NCBI GenBank assembly: GCA_963924555.1
Contig: OZ004592.1
Span: 6,820,001-6,884,000 of the forward strand
Length of the DNA: 64,000 nt
Direction: 5' to 3'
Source: Crambe crambe
Taxonomy: Eukaryota; Porifera; Demospongiae; Poecilosclerida; Crambeidae
The notes beneath the pieces were generated by a model. That model had not been told where the DNA came from. It searched no databases and was given only the letters and a program-made list of their open reading frames with translations. The translations under genes and the position numbers were made by a program. Positions 35,801 through 46,069 of this stretch are shown one piece after another; position 1 is the stretch's first letter, and each line of letters begins with the position of its first letter.

Positions 35801-38800
35801 GTCCTTTGAAAGGAGGCTATGTAAATTTTGGTTTGGGTGTTCTGGATTTCATGTTGCAAGATTACTGCAATCCACTATAGCAGGTATAAGGGAAAATTGC
35901 TAATTATATCAAAAATTCTTTTCATTCCAGAAAATAGGTGCTTAAGCTTATCAAGAAAGATTGTTGCCATAGGAATGTGAGTTCTTGGTGCCTATTTTCT
36001 GACCCCACACAGAACCTGGCCTGGCTGGCCTGGCTGGGCGAAGACACACATGTTAAATACTGTCCCATCAAGTGAAGCATGCACTGTATAAACTATGATG
36101 CTAATCTTCCAGTGTGCCTTAGGACTCGTACTCTGGGCAACTTGTATAAACACATTGGCACAGTTATGCAATCAATTTGGATGGAAAGCTAAAAATATGT
36201 GCTAATTATCCAACAATTTAACGGCTGAATTATTTAAGTGAGTCAGTTTTCTTAATACCTTAGTTAAGGGGGTGTAATATCTCCACGTACATTTGATCTT
36301 AGGAATGCTCAAAGGAATGATAATTTTAGCAAAGAGGGAGAAGGTAGGGTAGGGCAAGTAACTTACCAGGCAAAGCTGAGCACTGTACCTCAGTACGGTA
36401 CTAAAGATAGGGTGAGTCTCTCCCTCCCTTCACTTCACACTAAGTAGACCCGCTAGATCTCGGTCATTTGATAATAAATTGACCAGATCAGACTATGTGT
36501 TGTAGCAGTCTCCACATTACACCTCATCATTTTCTATCCTGAGATTCCCTAGCATTAGCTCCCCTGGCTGTCCAGCCCAAACTTCCCAAACTTGTTGACC
36601 AGTGACATGATTACATCATTTCCCCCACAAGAAAGTCTCATAATTGCGCAATGTCTCGGGATATATATAGTGTGTGGGCGAGAGAAGCTTACCACATTTC
36701 CTTCATGTGTGGTAGTTTGTACAGGACATTGTTACCTTAAATGCTCAGCACATGGTCTTGAGGCCACACAGCATTCGGAGCTAGTAGCAACAGCTGATAA
36801 GCACCCATGTGAAACACCTCACTGCCTTAATTGCTGTAGAGTCAGTGTTATTAATTAAAATACTGTTACAGCTGATAAATTCATCCCATAAACATCAATT
36901 AAAGATGGAGTCCATGCAACTTGGTACATAATTATAATGTCTTGTTTTGCATAATGCACGTTCAGCCTCTCCATTGGCACTAATGAGATGATAGGTACTC
37001 AACATGTCAATCTATGTGGGCTTAGAAGGAAGAATCAAGTGAGCTGACCACTTGTGCAGTATATCTCAGCCCAGCTCAGGAAGAGGCTGTTGCTCATAAT
37101 GTAAGACCACTCAATTTAATGCACAATGAGGTTAAGCAACTACTTGGCTCTATCACTCTATGCACAGGAATAGAGCCATGCCCATGGCCAGGATCTGTTG
37201 CAAATTCCCATGGCCTCACATGAAAATACAATAAAATAAGAGGAAAAACTGTGTGACTTCATTCCACTGCATGTCTCACCAATTAAAAATGGGGGTGACG
37301 GGAAATCACTAATTGACAATTCTCATGCCATAGAGAGGTCATGATGTCATCGACATGGGAACGTACATGGGAACTTCACTCCTCAGCAATAGTAATGAAT
37401 TTAGCTGAGCTAGACTAGACCAACCAGCACAAGGCTCAATGGGAGGTCCTAATTAAATGACTAGAAGTCCTTTTATTCAATTAAACCAGACAGATGGGCC
37501 ATCATGCTAATTACTCTGATGACCACCACTCAAAAGGCACACATGATTTCTTAAAAAGAAATGCTTAATTTTGGGAGACAGCCTACACTATCATTTAATA
37601 GCAGAGGTGTTTAATTACATTCCAAGCATCTGTGATCTGATTTTACTTGTGATATTTGTAGTTGACCCTGGGAATCAGTAGTGTGCGTGCGTGAGAGATT
37701 GGTGGACATATTGATCATGTGTGACCAACTCTGTGAGGTAGTCACATGCATGTTGCATGTGTGTGGCCATGACTACTCAACAGAACCAGTGTGGCCTAGT
37801 TGATGCACTGAATGTGTGCAGGCAGACATGACTAGCTGTGCTACAGGTCTGGACATGTTCCCCCTGCCTTTCAAACTGACCGTTTCTAATAACAGAGTTG
37901 GAGACCTCTCTATGTGTCTGTCTGCCAGGAAATGGAGGGTAAATATTTGGAATCATCCCTCGATTAGTTATCAAAATCAACTTTTAAAAATGACATTTAC
38001 TATCACAGAAAACAGTGGGATCACAATTAGAGCCTGTCCAAATGAGGCCTCCTCAATCAGTAGTTATGCAGGGCACTTCAATAACAACAACAAAATCTCT
38101 AGCAGGGGATAATAATGCATTTATTGCAAGCATAGTTAAGGAGCTGTGGAATTATTTCCAAGTGGTGCCTATTATTTAAGTGGTGGTTGCTAAGTGGTAC
38201 CATGGTGGTACATCTTGATAAGTGGTTAGGCTTAGGTAGATTATGCTCAAGATTTCTCATTGCTCCAAAATGCTACCAATTATTCCCTCAAATGCACCAA
38301 TTATTCCCACTATTATTCTTAAATAAGCTAATGATTGTGCTTCCCCAGTCCACCAGTAGCAGTAGCAGAGCTAGAAGTAGCTTAGCCATTGCCATAAACT
38401 AACAGCTGCATGTAGTTGTTCATAATAATGATTCAGGTCTAAGGTATTGATATAGCTAGACACTGTCACAGTGTAGCAAGAAACCATCTCAGGCAGTAGA
38501 GAGTGACAGAAGTCTTTGTTTTCAGGCTTGCAGAAGCTCCAATTATTCTCATTATGCTCAAAATATGCCCCATTATTCTGGCATTATGCTTGATTCCAGG
38601 AAGTCCCAAAATTATGCTGGCATAATCTACCTAAGCCTACAAGTGGTCGATCAATGATGAGTACAAACAATGGAGTAAATATAAGAAGGTAGTAAATAAA
38701 CTATCTCAATGCAACCATAACAAAACTAAACACTTACCTGACTGGAGTGAAGGCTCATCTTAAACTTCTCAAAGTAGTACCACTTCCTAGCCTCTCCTTC

Positions 38801-39199
38801 TTCCAAGTCGTGATAGAAATCCCGAGCTCCAAAGCCAAATGAATGAAACTCTCCATTTGGTTTGAGCAAGAGCGTTGTGGGGGTCTTTTGATTGGATACT
38901 CCTGGATCACCTCCTTCCCACTTCCTCATCATGTGGATGCTGTCTGGATCTCGAGTAAAGGAGAAGGCATAGCCACTGTAAGTCGTGCCAAAATCGATAG
39001 CAGCCACCACAAAGTGCTTATCGGAGGGGGAAGAAGAACCCGAGGCAGATCTCCCATTAGTCATTCCATGCAAGCCAATACGAACTGGCGACGAGTTATT
39101 GCTAGAAGAAAACTTATCCAAGAACGTTGAAGTGGACGAGTGAATAGAATCAATGTGACCGTTAGGATAGTCACCATAACCATTGTGATGGTTGTCCAT
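32821..39199 (-). CDS. HSPA12-type HSP70-like protein, copy 1
   Basis: Divergent HSP70-superfamily ATPase of the HSPA12A/B group. Three exons: 38738-39199, 34348-34569 and 32821-34140. The first exon has a Ser/Gly-rich head and the phosphate-1 motif [15 protein letters not shown]. The second carries [18 protein letters not shown]. The third has [15 protein letters not shown], phosphate-2 [15 protein letters not shown], the adenosine motif [29 protein letters not shown], and a C-terminus ending SIDFLNK. Like other HSPA12 proteins it has no canonical HSP70 substrate-binding domain or EEVD end. A Ser-rich insert follows the [10 protein letters not shown] segment. Intron 1 is unusually long (34570-38737). 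An AATAAA overlaps the stop codon, so the 3' UTR may be extremely short. Its divergent neighbour is a paralog with identical intron positions. Confidence 0.93.
34206..34333 (+). repeat. GGGGA pentanucleotide satellite in HSPA12 copy 1 intron 2
   Basis: About 15 tandem GGGGA units followed by degenerate gaggag units, all purine on the plus strand. It occupies most of the 207-bp intron at 34141-34347, so the spliced transcript carries a long CCCCT polypyrimidine tract close to the acceptor. Confidence 0.92.
35711..35867. mobile_element. Foldback/MITE-like inverted repeat
   Basis: The left arm 35711-35773 and right arm about 35805-35867 are near reverse complements, sharing CTTGCAACATGAAAT, AGAACACC and AAAATTTACATAGC. 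A 30-nt loop separates them. No coding capacity. Confidence 0.8.
38227..38639. mobile_element. Terminal-inverted-repeat element of about 413 bp
   Basis: Exact 20-bp termini: TAGGCTTAGGTAGATTATGC at 38227-38246 and its reverse complement at 38620-38639. The interior is AT-rich with reiterated AATTATTC and ATTATGCT words and no open frame of note. AAGTGGT occurs next to both ends but is repeated locally, so the target duplication is unclear. Most likely a non-autonomous DNA transposon. Confidence 0.75.
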
Positions 39200-39484
39200 T
39201 TTTCTCGTGCGCGTTCTTCACTTTATAAGGATTCTCAGCTACTTGGTGGCTTCTCCGCACAGTGGTACCAAACAAATATTGCAAACAGCAAGTCAGAGTC
39301 AGTTAGATCTTAGCTAGCTTCTCTTTTTGTTGTGGAATGCGGTCTCTCTTTCTGCATGAGTGGTGATATGCCACACGTCATGTCGTGTCAACACCGCTAT
39401 TATAAATTTAGAGGGTGGGGCATTTTATTGCAGCGATAATAAAAGTAATACTTAATAGTCTAGTCTAGCTAGGTCTGCTATGTT
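39200..39484. promoter_or_regulatory. Divergent promoter between the two HSPA12 paralogs
   Basis: 285 bp between start codons. TATAAAT at 39401-39407 lies 78 bp upstream of the plus-strand ATG and is a plausible TATA box. On the minus strand TATAAAG (39221-39227) is only about 22 bp upstream of the copy 1 ATG, too close to be its main TATA box. I see no clear array of heat-shock elements. Confidence 0.5.
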
Positions 39485-42167
39485 ATGGCTTCGAAAATCG
39501 ATACTCCAACCAGGAAGTTTAGTGTTAGTTCCATCGGAAAGAAAATCTTCAGGCGCAATAGTGCTAGTGGTAGCAGCAAAGTCCCTGAATCTCCAAGTAA
39601 GAGAGGTTTTGACCTGGATAGCATTCCTCTTGGTGCCCTTGGGCAGCTCTCAAGGGAGGTGGGAGTGACCAAACCAAAGGTGGTGGTGGCTATTGACTTT
39701 GGAACCACTTATAGTGGCTATGCTTACTCCCTGGTCACTGCACCTGATGAAATCTTCCTGATGAAGAGAGCTCAAGTTGGACAATATGGAGCAATGAACC
39801 ACAAAATTCCCACTATTCTTCTGCTTAACGAGCATGGAGGGTTCCACTCATTTGGGTTTGAGGCACGTGAGGCATATCATGACCTAGACGAAACTGACTC
39901 AAGGAAATGGCTCTACTTTGAGAAGTTTAAGATGGAACTTCACTCTCGCAAGGTTTATATCTGTAGCTACATGAATAGGAGTGGGTGGAAAACTAATTCT
40001 TCTTTTTGAAATTAGGAGCTGAGTAGGAGAATGGAGCTAGAAGCTTCGAATGGACAGAGAGTGCTTGCATATCTCGTCTTTGGGCATGCTTTACGATTCT
40101 TCAAAGATTCCTGCCTTCAAGCAATCAATGACAGTTTGGTAGGCAGCGGATCCATTACTACAGAGGATGTACAGTGGGTCATTACCGTCCCAGCCATTTG
40201 GAGACAATCTGCAAAACAGTTCATGAGATATGCAGCCACTGAGGTGTGTAGAAGCAATAAGCTAGCTAGACTTACCCCAAATGTGTACAAGCAATCGCTG
40301 TAATCATACACCTTGGCCTTAATTTGCACTGTGTAACTGTTTGAATACCTACTGGGGTTCAAAGTGCATGTCTACCTACAACTACTCCCACCTGCTGCTT
40401 TGTGGGTGGCCCACCATTTTTAATGTGATAGCTATAGTAGCTGTGATATTCTAGCTTGTTACAACAGTCCTCCTTTAGTTCCTGCCTTGATCGAAGGTGC
40501 ATGCATGCATATGCCAGTTTGGTATGCCCTTGGCTTCTGAGCATGAATAAGCAACTTCTCATGCTCTAGCTGCAGTTCATGGAGCCAGCCCTCCATGAAT
40601 GTATTATCAAGCTCATGATTATTATCATACTTGTTTATCTGGCCATCTGGCAGGCACCGTACTTCCATGCACTCTCATGAAAAATCTCTTGTTTATTGCA
40701 GGCTGGTCTAGTAAGTGCAGACAATCCAAAGCAGCTGATCATAGCATTGGAGCCTGAAGCTGCCTCTATCTACTGCCGCAATTTACGCTTGAGAGAATGT
40801 GTTCCTGATCCTCACGGTCCAGTTTCTCCTTCAGACACTCCTTCTCCCTCCACAGGAGCACCAAAATACACAAGTATCTCCTGTTAGTACTTAATGATGT
40901 AATGATACGTTGGGCCCTGGCCCAAGGGGGAGGGAGATCCCTTATAATTATTCCAATCTTTACTACAGCTCTCCCTTCTGCCACATCATCATCCACCCTC
41001 ACTACAAGGCACCACAGTACATCCACAGACTCCCTCACATCATCAGGAACTTTTGCGGCTGAATTCAAGTATGGCATGCGATACTTGGTGGCTGACTGTG
41101 GAGGGGGAACTGTGGATCTCACTGTCCATGAGCTGGAGGATAGAGGGAAGCTGAAAGAGTTGCATAAGGCCACAGGGGGAGCCTGGGGGTCAATGGGTGT
41201 CGATTATCAATTTGAACTTCTCTTATTGGATATATTCGGAGAGGAGTTCCTGTTAAATTTCGTCAAAAATAAGCCCGTAAGCTGGTTAGAACTTCTCAGC
41301 TTATTTGAGACCAAGAAAAGAGGTTTCAGTCCGCATAAGCAACTTTCAGTCAACATTTCACTTCCATTTGCTTTCATCGAATACTATCGGGAAATGATGG
41401 GACAAGCAGTGGAGGCCACAGTGAGAGAATATGGGGACAAGGGAGTACAATGGTCTCATCAGGGGATGCTTCGCCTCCAGCCTTCTGTCATGATGAGTTT
41501 GTTTGAGCCAGTGATCAGTGCAATCATTCACCACATCCAGAAACTCCTCCTTCTTCCAGATCTTGGAAACATTTCATACCTGTTCCTGGTTGGAGGTTTT
41601 GCTGAATCTGCTGTTCTTCAAGATGCAGTCAGGAATGCATTCCGTTCCGACCTGCGGGTCATAATCCCTCAAGATGTCAGTTTGACCATCCTCAAAGGAG
41701 CAGTCATGTTCGGGCACGATCCCACACTGGTCCGTCTGAGGAGGTCTGCTCTGACCTACGGAGTTGGTTGCCTCAATAAGTTCATTCCTGGAGAGCATCC
41801 TCCAGAGAAGAGAGTTGTCAAAGATGGCATAGAATGGTGCACAGGTATATTTGATGCATTTGTATTTGCGGATCAAGCAGTCCCTCTAGGTTATGTGGTC
41901 ACCAGAAGTTACTCCCCGGCTCAAGCTGGACAGAGGTCCACAGTTATCACTCTGTTTGCAAGCGAACATGATAAAGCATACTATGTGTCTGACCCAGGCT
42001 GCTATAAGGTGGGAGAACTGAAGCTGGAAATGCCTGACATCACAGGAGGCAAGCAAAGAGAACTAAGAATGTCCATGGTATTCGGAGATACAGAGATATC
42101 AGTGGAGGCTGTGGATTTGACAAGTAAAACAAGCACACGAGCTTCAATTGATTTTTTAAACAAATAA
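39485..42167 (+). CDS. HSPA12-type HSP70-like protein, copy 2
   Basis: Four exons: 39485-39952, 40016-40243, 40702-40873 and 40969-42167. Motifs match copy 1: [92 protein letters not shown], and the C-terminus SIDFLNK. The first two introns fall at the same places as in copy 1. The third splits the Ser/Thr-rich insert and is absent from copy 1, so it was gained here or lost there. The head differs: a short basic/Ser-rich segment ([18 protein letters not shown]) before the ATPase domain. The function is a cytosolic ATP-binding protein, clients unknown. The next gene starts 142 bp after its stop codon. Confidence 0.93.
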
Positions 42168-42272
42168 GTTATTTTGCAACATAACCACATAGTGTCATTC
42201 CCATTTTTTTGTATTGCCACCATAATAATAATAATTATTATTATTTATGTAATTGAAAATCGATTCTGTCTT

Positions 42273-42284
42273 TGCGCATGCGCA
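42273..42284. promoter_or_regulatory. NRF-1-type palindrome upstream of WSCD-like copy 1
   Basis: TGCGCATGCGCA, identical to the copy at 14742, 25 bp before the start codon at 42309 and 106 bp after the preceding gene's stop codon. It suggests an own promoter for this gene within the tight array. Confidence 0.6.
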
Positions 42285-42308
42285 ATATCCAAGCAGCTGC
42301 GCAGGAGC

Positions 42309-43557
42309 ATGAAAATGGCAACACAGTGCTGGCATTATGTGAAAAGCAAGCGAGCAACTTTATCAATGCTATTTTTCACTTTACTTATTGTTATTGGTAC
42401 TATCTTATACAAAATCCCTGATATGTCCCTTATAAACCAACGAGTTTACTAATATTGCTGGTGAACCAACTATAATATTATGGTTTAGCTTGCTGGTTAG
42501 ACTCCACATTGTCAGTCATTCATTCTTTTATTTTTTAGTTTCATGTGAAGATAAGTGGTGCTTATCACTTATTTCTCCTGCTCATCGTCTTGTGTACGAT
42601 TCCTGTGCAGTGCACTCATTCCTTAAAACACAAATGCATCCGTCACTAATTACAGCTAGGTGCCAGTTCAGAGACAGCAAATACCATAATCCAGTGGCTC
42701 TGGTGAGCTTACCAGGGTCAGGAAACACCTGGGTAAGGGGACTTTTGGAAAAGGCTACTGGAATATGTACTGGGTCAATCTACTGTGATTCGTCCTTGAG
42801 AATCAATGGTTTTGTGGGAGAATACGTCTGTGATAGTAGTGTGTTGGTGATCAAGACACACACCCTGGCTCACCAGTACAGTGGTGTCAATATAGAGACA
42901 CGCAATTGTGATGATGCTCTGTATGGTTTAGCTATCTTGTTGATCAGGAATCCATTTGATGTCTTTGTGGCAGAATGGAATCAATTCCGACTCAGAGGTC
43001 TTAGGGTAGTTAAGACTTGCACTAAGACTTCACATTCTAATTGTACCATTGATGATCAGATACATCGACTCGATCGAAAGAAATATGCAGGTGTTGCTGA
43101 CAGGGAAAACTTGAGTCACTTCCATGTGACCAAAAGAAGTGATTTTGGTAAGTCTCATATTGTATAGAAATTGTTTCGGAATTATAATATTGTATTGCAG
43201 GTCACAATAAAGACTGGAATACATTCGTTCATACTGTGGGAGAAGACTGGAAGAAGATGATAGTTAACTGGTTTGGATCAGGAGGTCGATCAGTCCTTGT
43301 TGTGCGTTATGAAGATCTCGAGAGGGACAGCCTCACAGAAGTCAAGAGAATATTGGACTTCCTGAAGATAGAATATTGCAGTCAGATATTGTTTGAAGGA
43401 TGGTTTTAACATGTTCAAACGTGTCCATTCTGAGAAGTATGACCATTATACTGCTGGTCAGAGAGAATATGTAAGATCAATGATACTTGCAACAATGGAA
43501 GAGTTACAGAGAGTGGATGTAGACTACAAATTACTGAGATTACACGAGTACTTATAG
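42309..43557 (+). CDS. WSCD-type sulfotransferase-like protein, copy 1, frameshifted near the C-terminus
   Basis: Type II membrane protein resembling WSCD1/2 Golgi sulfotransferases. Exon 1 (42309 to about 42443) encodes a signal anchor (LSMLFFTLLIVIGTILY). Exon 2 (about 42539-43147) holds LVSLPGSGNTWVRGLLEKAT, the 5'-PAPS loop, and LLIRNPFD, the 3'-phosphate region. Exon 3 starts at 43201 (GHNKDW). In frame it stops at 43409 after FLKIEYCSQILFEGWF. One base over, an open frame continues (LKDGFNMFKRVHSEKYDH to LHEYL, stop 43557) that aligns with the intact C-terminus of copy 2. A one-base frameshift near 43375-43390 is therefore likely: a young pseudogene, a truncated allele or an assembly error. 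No WSC domain is encoded. Confidence 0.75.
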
Positions 43558-43626
43558 CTATAAAATAATTAATTTTTTGCGGGGGGAAAACCAAGCTAGC
43601 CCCGCCCCAAACCACCAGCTGTTAAT

Positions 43627-44890
43627 ATGTTAATAATGCTAGGAAGAATTCCGTGTGTGTTAATCGTTTCAGTTCTTGTTATTTGCGCTTTTCAAGTTAT
43701 ATATCTTAATTATCGAGTTCTTCACAGCCTCAAAACTGGTCCAGTGAGCTCTCCCGATCAGTATGTGAATCCAGCAAGAAACACTTCACTACTTCAATCC
43801 AAAACATTAGCTGGTGTCAATTGGACATTAGATCTACCTCATTCTAGTCCACGGACCAAGAAGAAAAGTAACTCTTATAGCCAGTGTTTGGATAAAGTAT
43901 GTTCTTCTCGTCTTGAATGGAACTCATTTCTGTGCTACAAGCAGTGTGAAGAGACGACATTTCGGAGGACACATGTACCTCCTCAAGACATTCCCTCGAC
44001 ATGTACCTTCAGGAAAAGCAATGGTCGTGATCCAGTGGCACTGGTGAGTGTGCCAGGGTCAGGCAACACATGGGTAAGGAAAGTACTGGAGAGAGCCACG
44101 GGAATATGTACAGGGTCAATCTATTGTGACATTCCACTCAGAATCAAGGGATTCGTTGGGGAATATGTTCGTGATGGGAGTGTGTTGGTGGTGAAGACAC
44201 ACACTTCAGATCATCAGTACAGTGGTGTGAAGATAGAGAGACGTAATCACGCTGACACCTTCTATAGTTCTGCTATCTTGCTGGTTCGGAATCCATTTGA
44301 TACCTTTGTGGCAGAGAGGCACCGTTCTCTTATTTTGAAGAGAGTCGACGAAGACCTACTAAAATCACCACCACAATATGACGATAGTAACAAGTGGCAC
44401 AAGGATAACAGCCATATTGAAACTGTGGGAAACAACGAAGCATTTGGTAAGCCTAAATTAAAGTAATTATACAATTCTCTCTCTACTGCTTGGAAAGCAA
44501 ATGTCAGTAATTTTTCTTTTAGGTGTTGACTCAGGATGGAAAGAATTTGTCTTCAATATCACCAAACGATGGCAAAAGACAATCATCAAGTGGTCTATTG
44601 CCGAACGTCCATTACTAGTTGTACATTATGAGGACTTGAAAACAGATCAGCTGGCTCAGGTCAAAAGAATGCTCAATTTTCTGGAGATAGTCTACAATAG
44701 AACAGAATTAACAGCAAACTTGGAGAATGGGTTTGGTGACTTCCAACGCAATCACTCACAAAGTGGTGAATATTATTCACTTGCTCAGAAGAGTGAAATC
44801 AACAGCATGATAAGAGAGACTACTGAACAGCTTGAAAAGCATCAATTAGACCACCTGTTTTATATCAAACGATATTTGGCAATCACTTAA
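43627..44890 (+). CDS. WSCD-type sulfotransferase-like protein, copy 2
   Basis: Tandem paralog of the preceding gene, 69 bp downstream. Exons 43627-44446 and 44523-44890 give about 395 aa. It has an N-terminal signal anchor (VLIVSVLVICAFQVIYL), a lumenal stem with Cys residues, then LVSVPGSGNTWVRKVLERAT (5'-PAPS binding), TGSIYCD, VLVVKTHTSDHQYSG, LLVRNPFDTFVAERHR (3'-phosphate binding), RPLLVVHYEDLKTD, and an intact C-terminal helix region. The intron sits at the same phase-1 position (F-G) as the last intron of copy 1. The likely role is sulfation of glycans or glycoproteins in the Golgi. Human WSCD proteins carry WSC domains, which I do not see here, so substrate transfer from human is not safe. 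Confidence 0.82.
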
Positions 44891-44945
44891 TCATAGATAA
44901 AGGGGGAGTGTCTCGTAGGGTGTGCTCTATTTAGCGATAACAAGG

Positions 44946-45863
44946 ATGTCGTCTGTGCATATCTGTAGGAGACTGAGCAACGCTTCACAGCAAGCCATTT
45001 CTCACAGCTTCAGAGAAAAGGAGTTACAGGCTCTGCAGAAACTTAATCCAGTCAAGGGATCCAGCATCAAAGTCCATCTTCCTACTAGTGCTGCCACCAC
45101 CAATTCAACCATGCCCATGTCTTCTCATAGGAGGCTAATTGTATTAATGGCAGGCTGGGCTGAGTCTAGGCATAATGCCCTGTCCAAGTATGCGTCTATC
45201 TACACTGATTTGGGTATTCCCTGTGTGTGCTTGGCAAACAGTGTCACTAATATGTGGTACACAAGCCTGGGAAACCGTGCAACTCAGAAGATAATCCATC
45301 TGCTGGATAGCTCATTGGAGTCACCCACTTCCCTTTTACTTCATATATTTTCTGGAGGAGGATATGTATTATTCCCTCGACTTCTCCATGAGCAAAACCA
45401 ACCCAATTCCCTCCTGCAATCTAAACTCATTCCCTCTGCTATTGTTTTCGACAGTGGTCCACCCATTTTCTCTTACAAGTCAGGTTTTGCAGCAGCACGC
45501 CTTCTCTATGAACAGGGTGGCTCTAACATCTTGACATTGAGTTTAGCATGTGTATTTGGTGCACTAACAAACGCTACCATTGGCTCAAGGAAGAATTTAG
45601 AACGAGAGGCAGCTTTGAGTCACCCTTCTCTTCTCCAGTTTCCACAACTTTATTTGTACTCTGAAATGGACACAGTGTGTCCCGCAGAGGTGATCAGAAA
45701 AGTCATGGAAGATCAGAAGAGCCAAGGAAGGAACGTGAGCAGTCATTGTTGGAGCGATACAGACCATGTGAGACACTTCTTTGAGCATCCTCTAGAGTAC
45801 AGACAAGAAATAACCAAATTCCTTCAATTTCGAGAGCAGCTCCATAAAAACAACCAGACATAG
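44946..45863 (+). CDS. TMEM53-like alpha/beta-hydrolase-fold protein (DUF829)
   Basis: Single-exon gene of 305 codons. Landmarks: RLIVLMAGWAESRHNALSKY near residue 65 (the LGWAG-type opening of the family), YTDLGIPCVC, HIFSGGGYVLFPRLL at the nucleophile-elbow position, AIVFDSGPP, LYLYSEMDTVCP and HCWSDTDHVRHF. The Ser, Asp and His elements are all placed as in the family. TMEM53 is a nuclear-envelope protein in vertebrates; enzyme activity is unproven. The start codon is only 55 bp after the stop of the sulfotransferase copy 2, on the same strand. The absence of introns, in a window where all other genes are spliced, suggests a retroposed origin or intron loss. Confidence 0.85.
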   Translation: MSSVHICRRLSNASQQAISHSFREKELQALQKLNPVKGSSIKVHLPTSAATTNSTMPMSSHRRLIVLMAGWAESRHNALSKYASIYTDLGIPCVCLANSVTNMWYTSLGNRATQKIIHLLDSSLESPTSLLLHIFSGGGYVLFPRLLHEQNQPNSLLQSKLIPSAIVFDSGPPIFSYKSGFAAARLLYEQGGSNILTLSLACVFGALTNATIGSRKNLEREAALSHPSLLQFPQLYLYSEMDTVCPAEVIRKVMEDQKSQGRNVSSHCWSDTDHVRHFFEHPLEYRQEITKFLQFREQLHKNNQT

Positions 45864-46069
45864 TATATAATTAAGTGTTAATTATAGAGGTTTCTAATCA
45901 GAACACTCTTAACTAGCTACCATATAAAAATCTATAATGATGAAAAGATGATGTGGTTACAGTGTGAATTGATAGGATGTGATGCTATAATTGTTGAAGG
46001 TCTAAAATGTGCTGGGTACTGGGTATAAACAATAATTTAACTCCTAATAAGTTAGCAGTCTGGCCTCTA

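Larger units (their letters stand above)
34570..38737. other. 4.2-kb intron of HSPA12 copy 1
   Basis: By far the longest intron in the window apart from parts of KANSL3. It holds at least two inverted-repeat elements (35711-35867 and 38227-38639) and a small inverted repeat (about 35933-36001). The only open frames are short and unsupported. Confidence 0.7.

Noticed and set aside
36592..36858. 88-aa Cys-rich frame in the long HSPA12 intron
   Set aside because: Cysteines have no zinc-finger spacing and the frame is flanked by non-coding AT-rich sequence.
39200..39484. Heat-shock element array between the HSPA12 genes
   Set aside because: I looked for alternating GAA/TTC pentamers and found no run of three with correct spacing.
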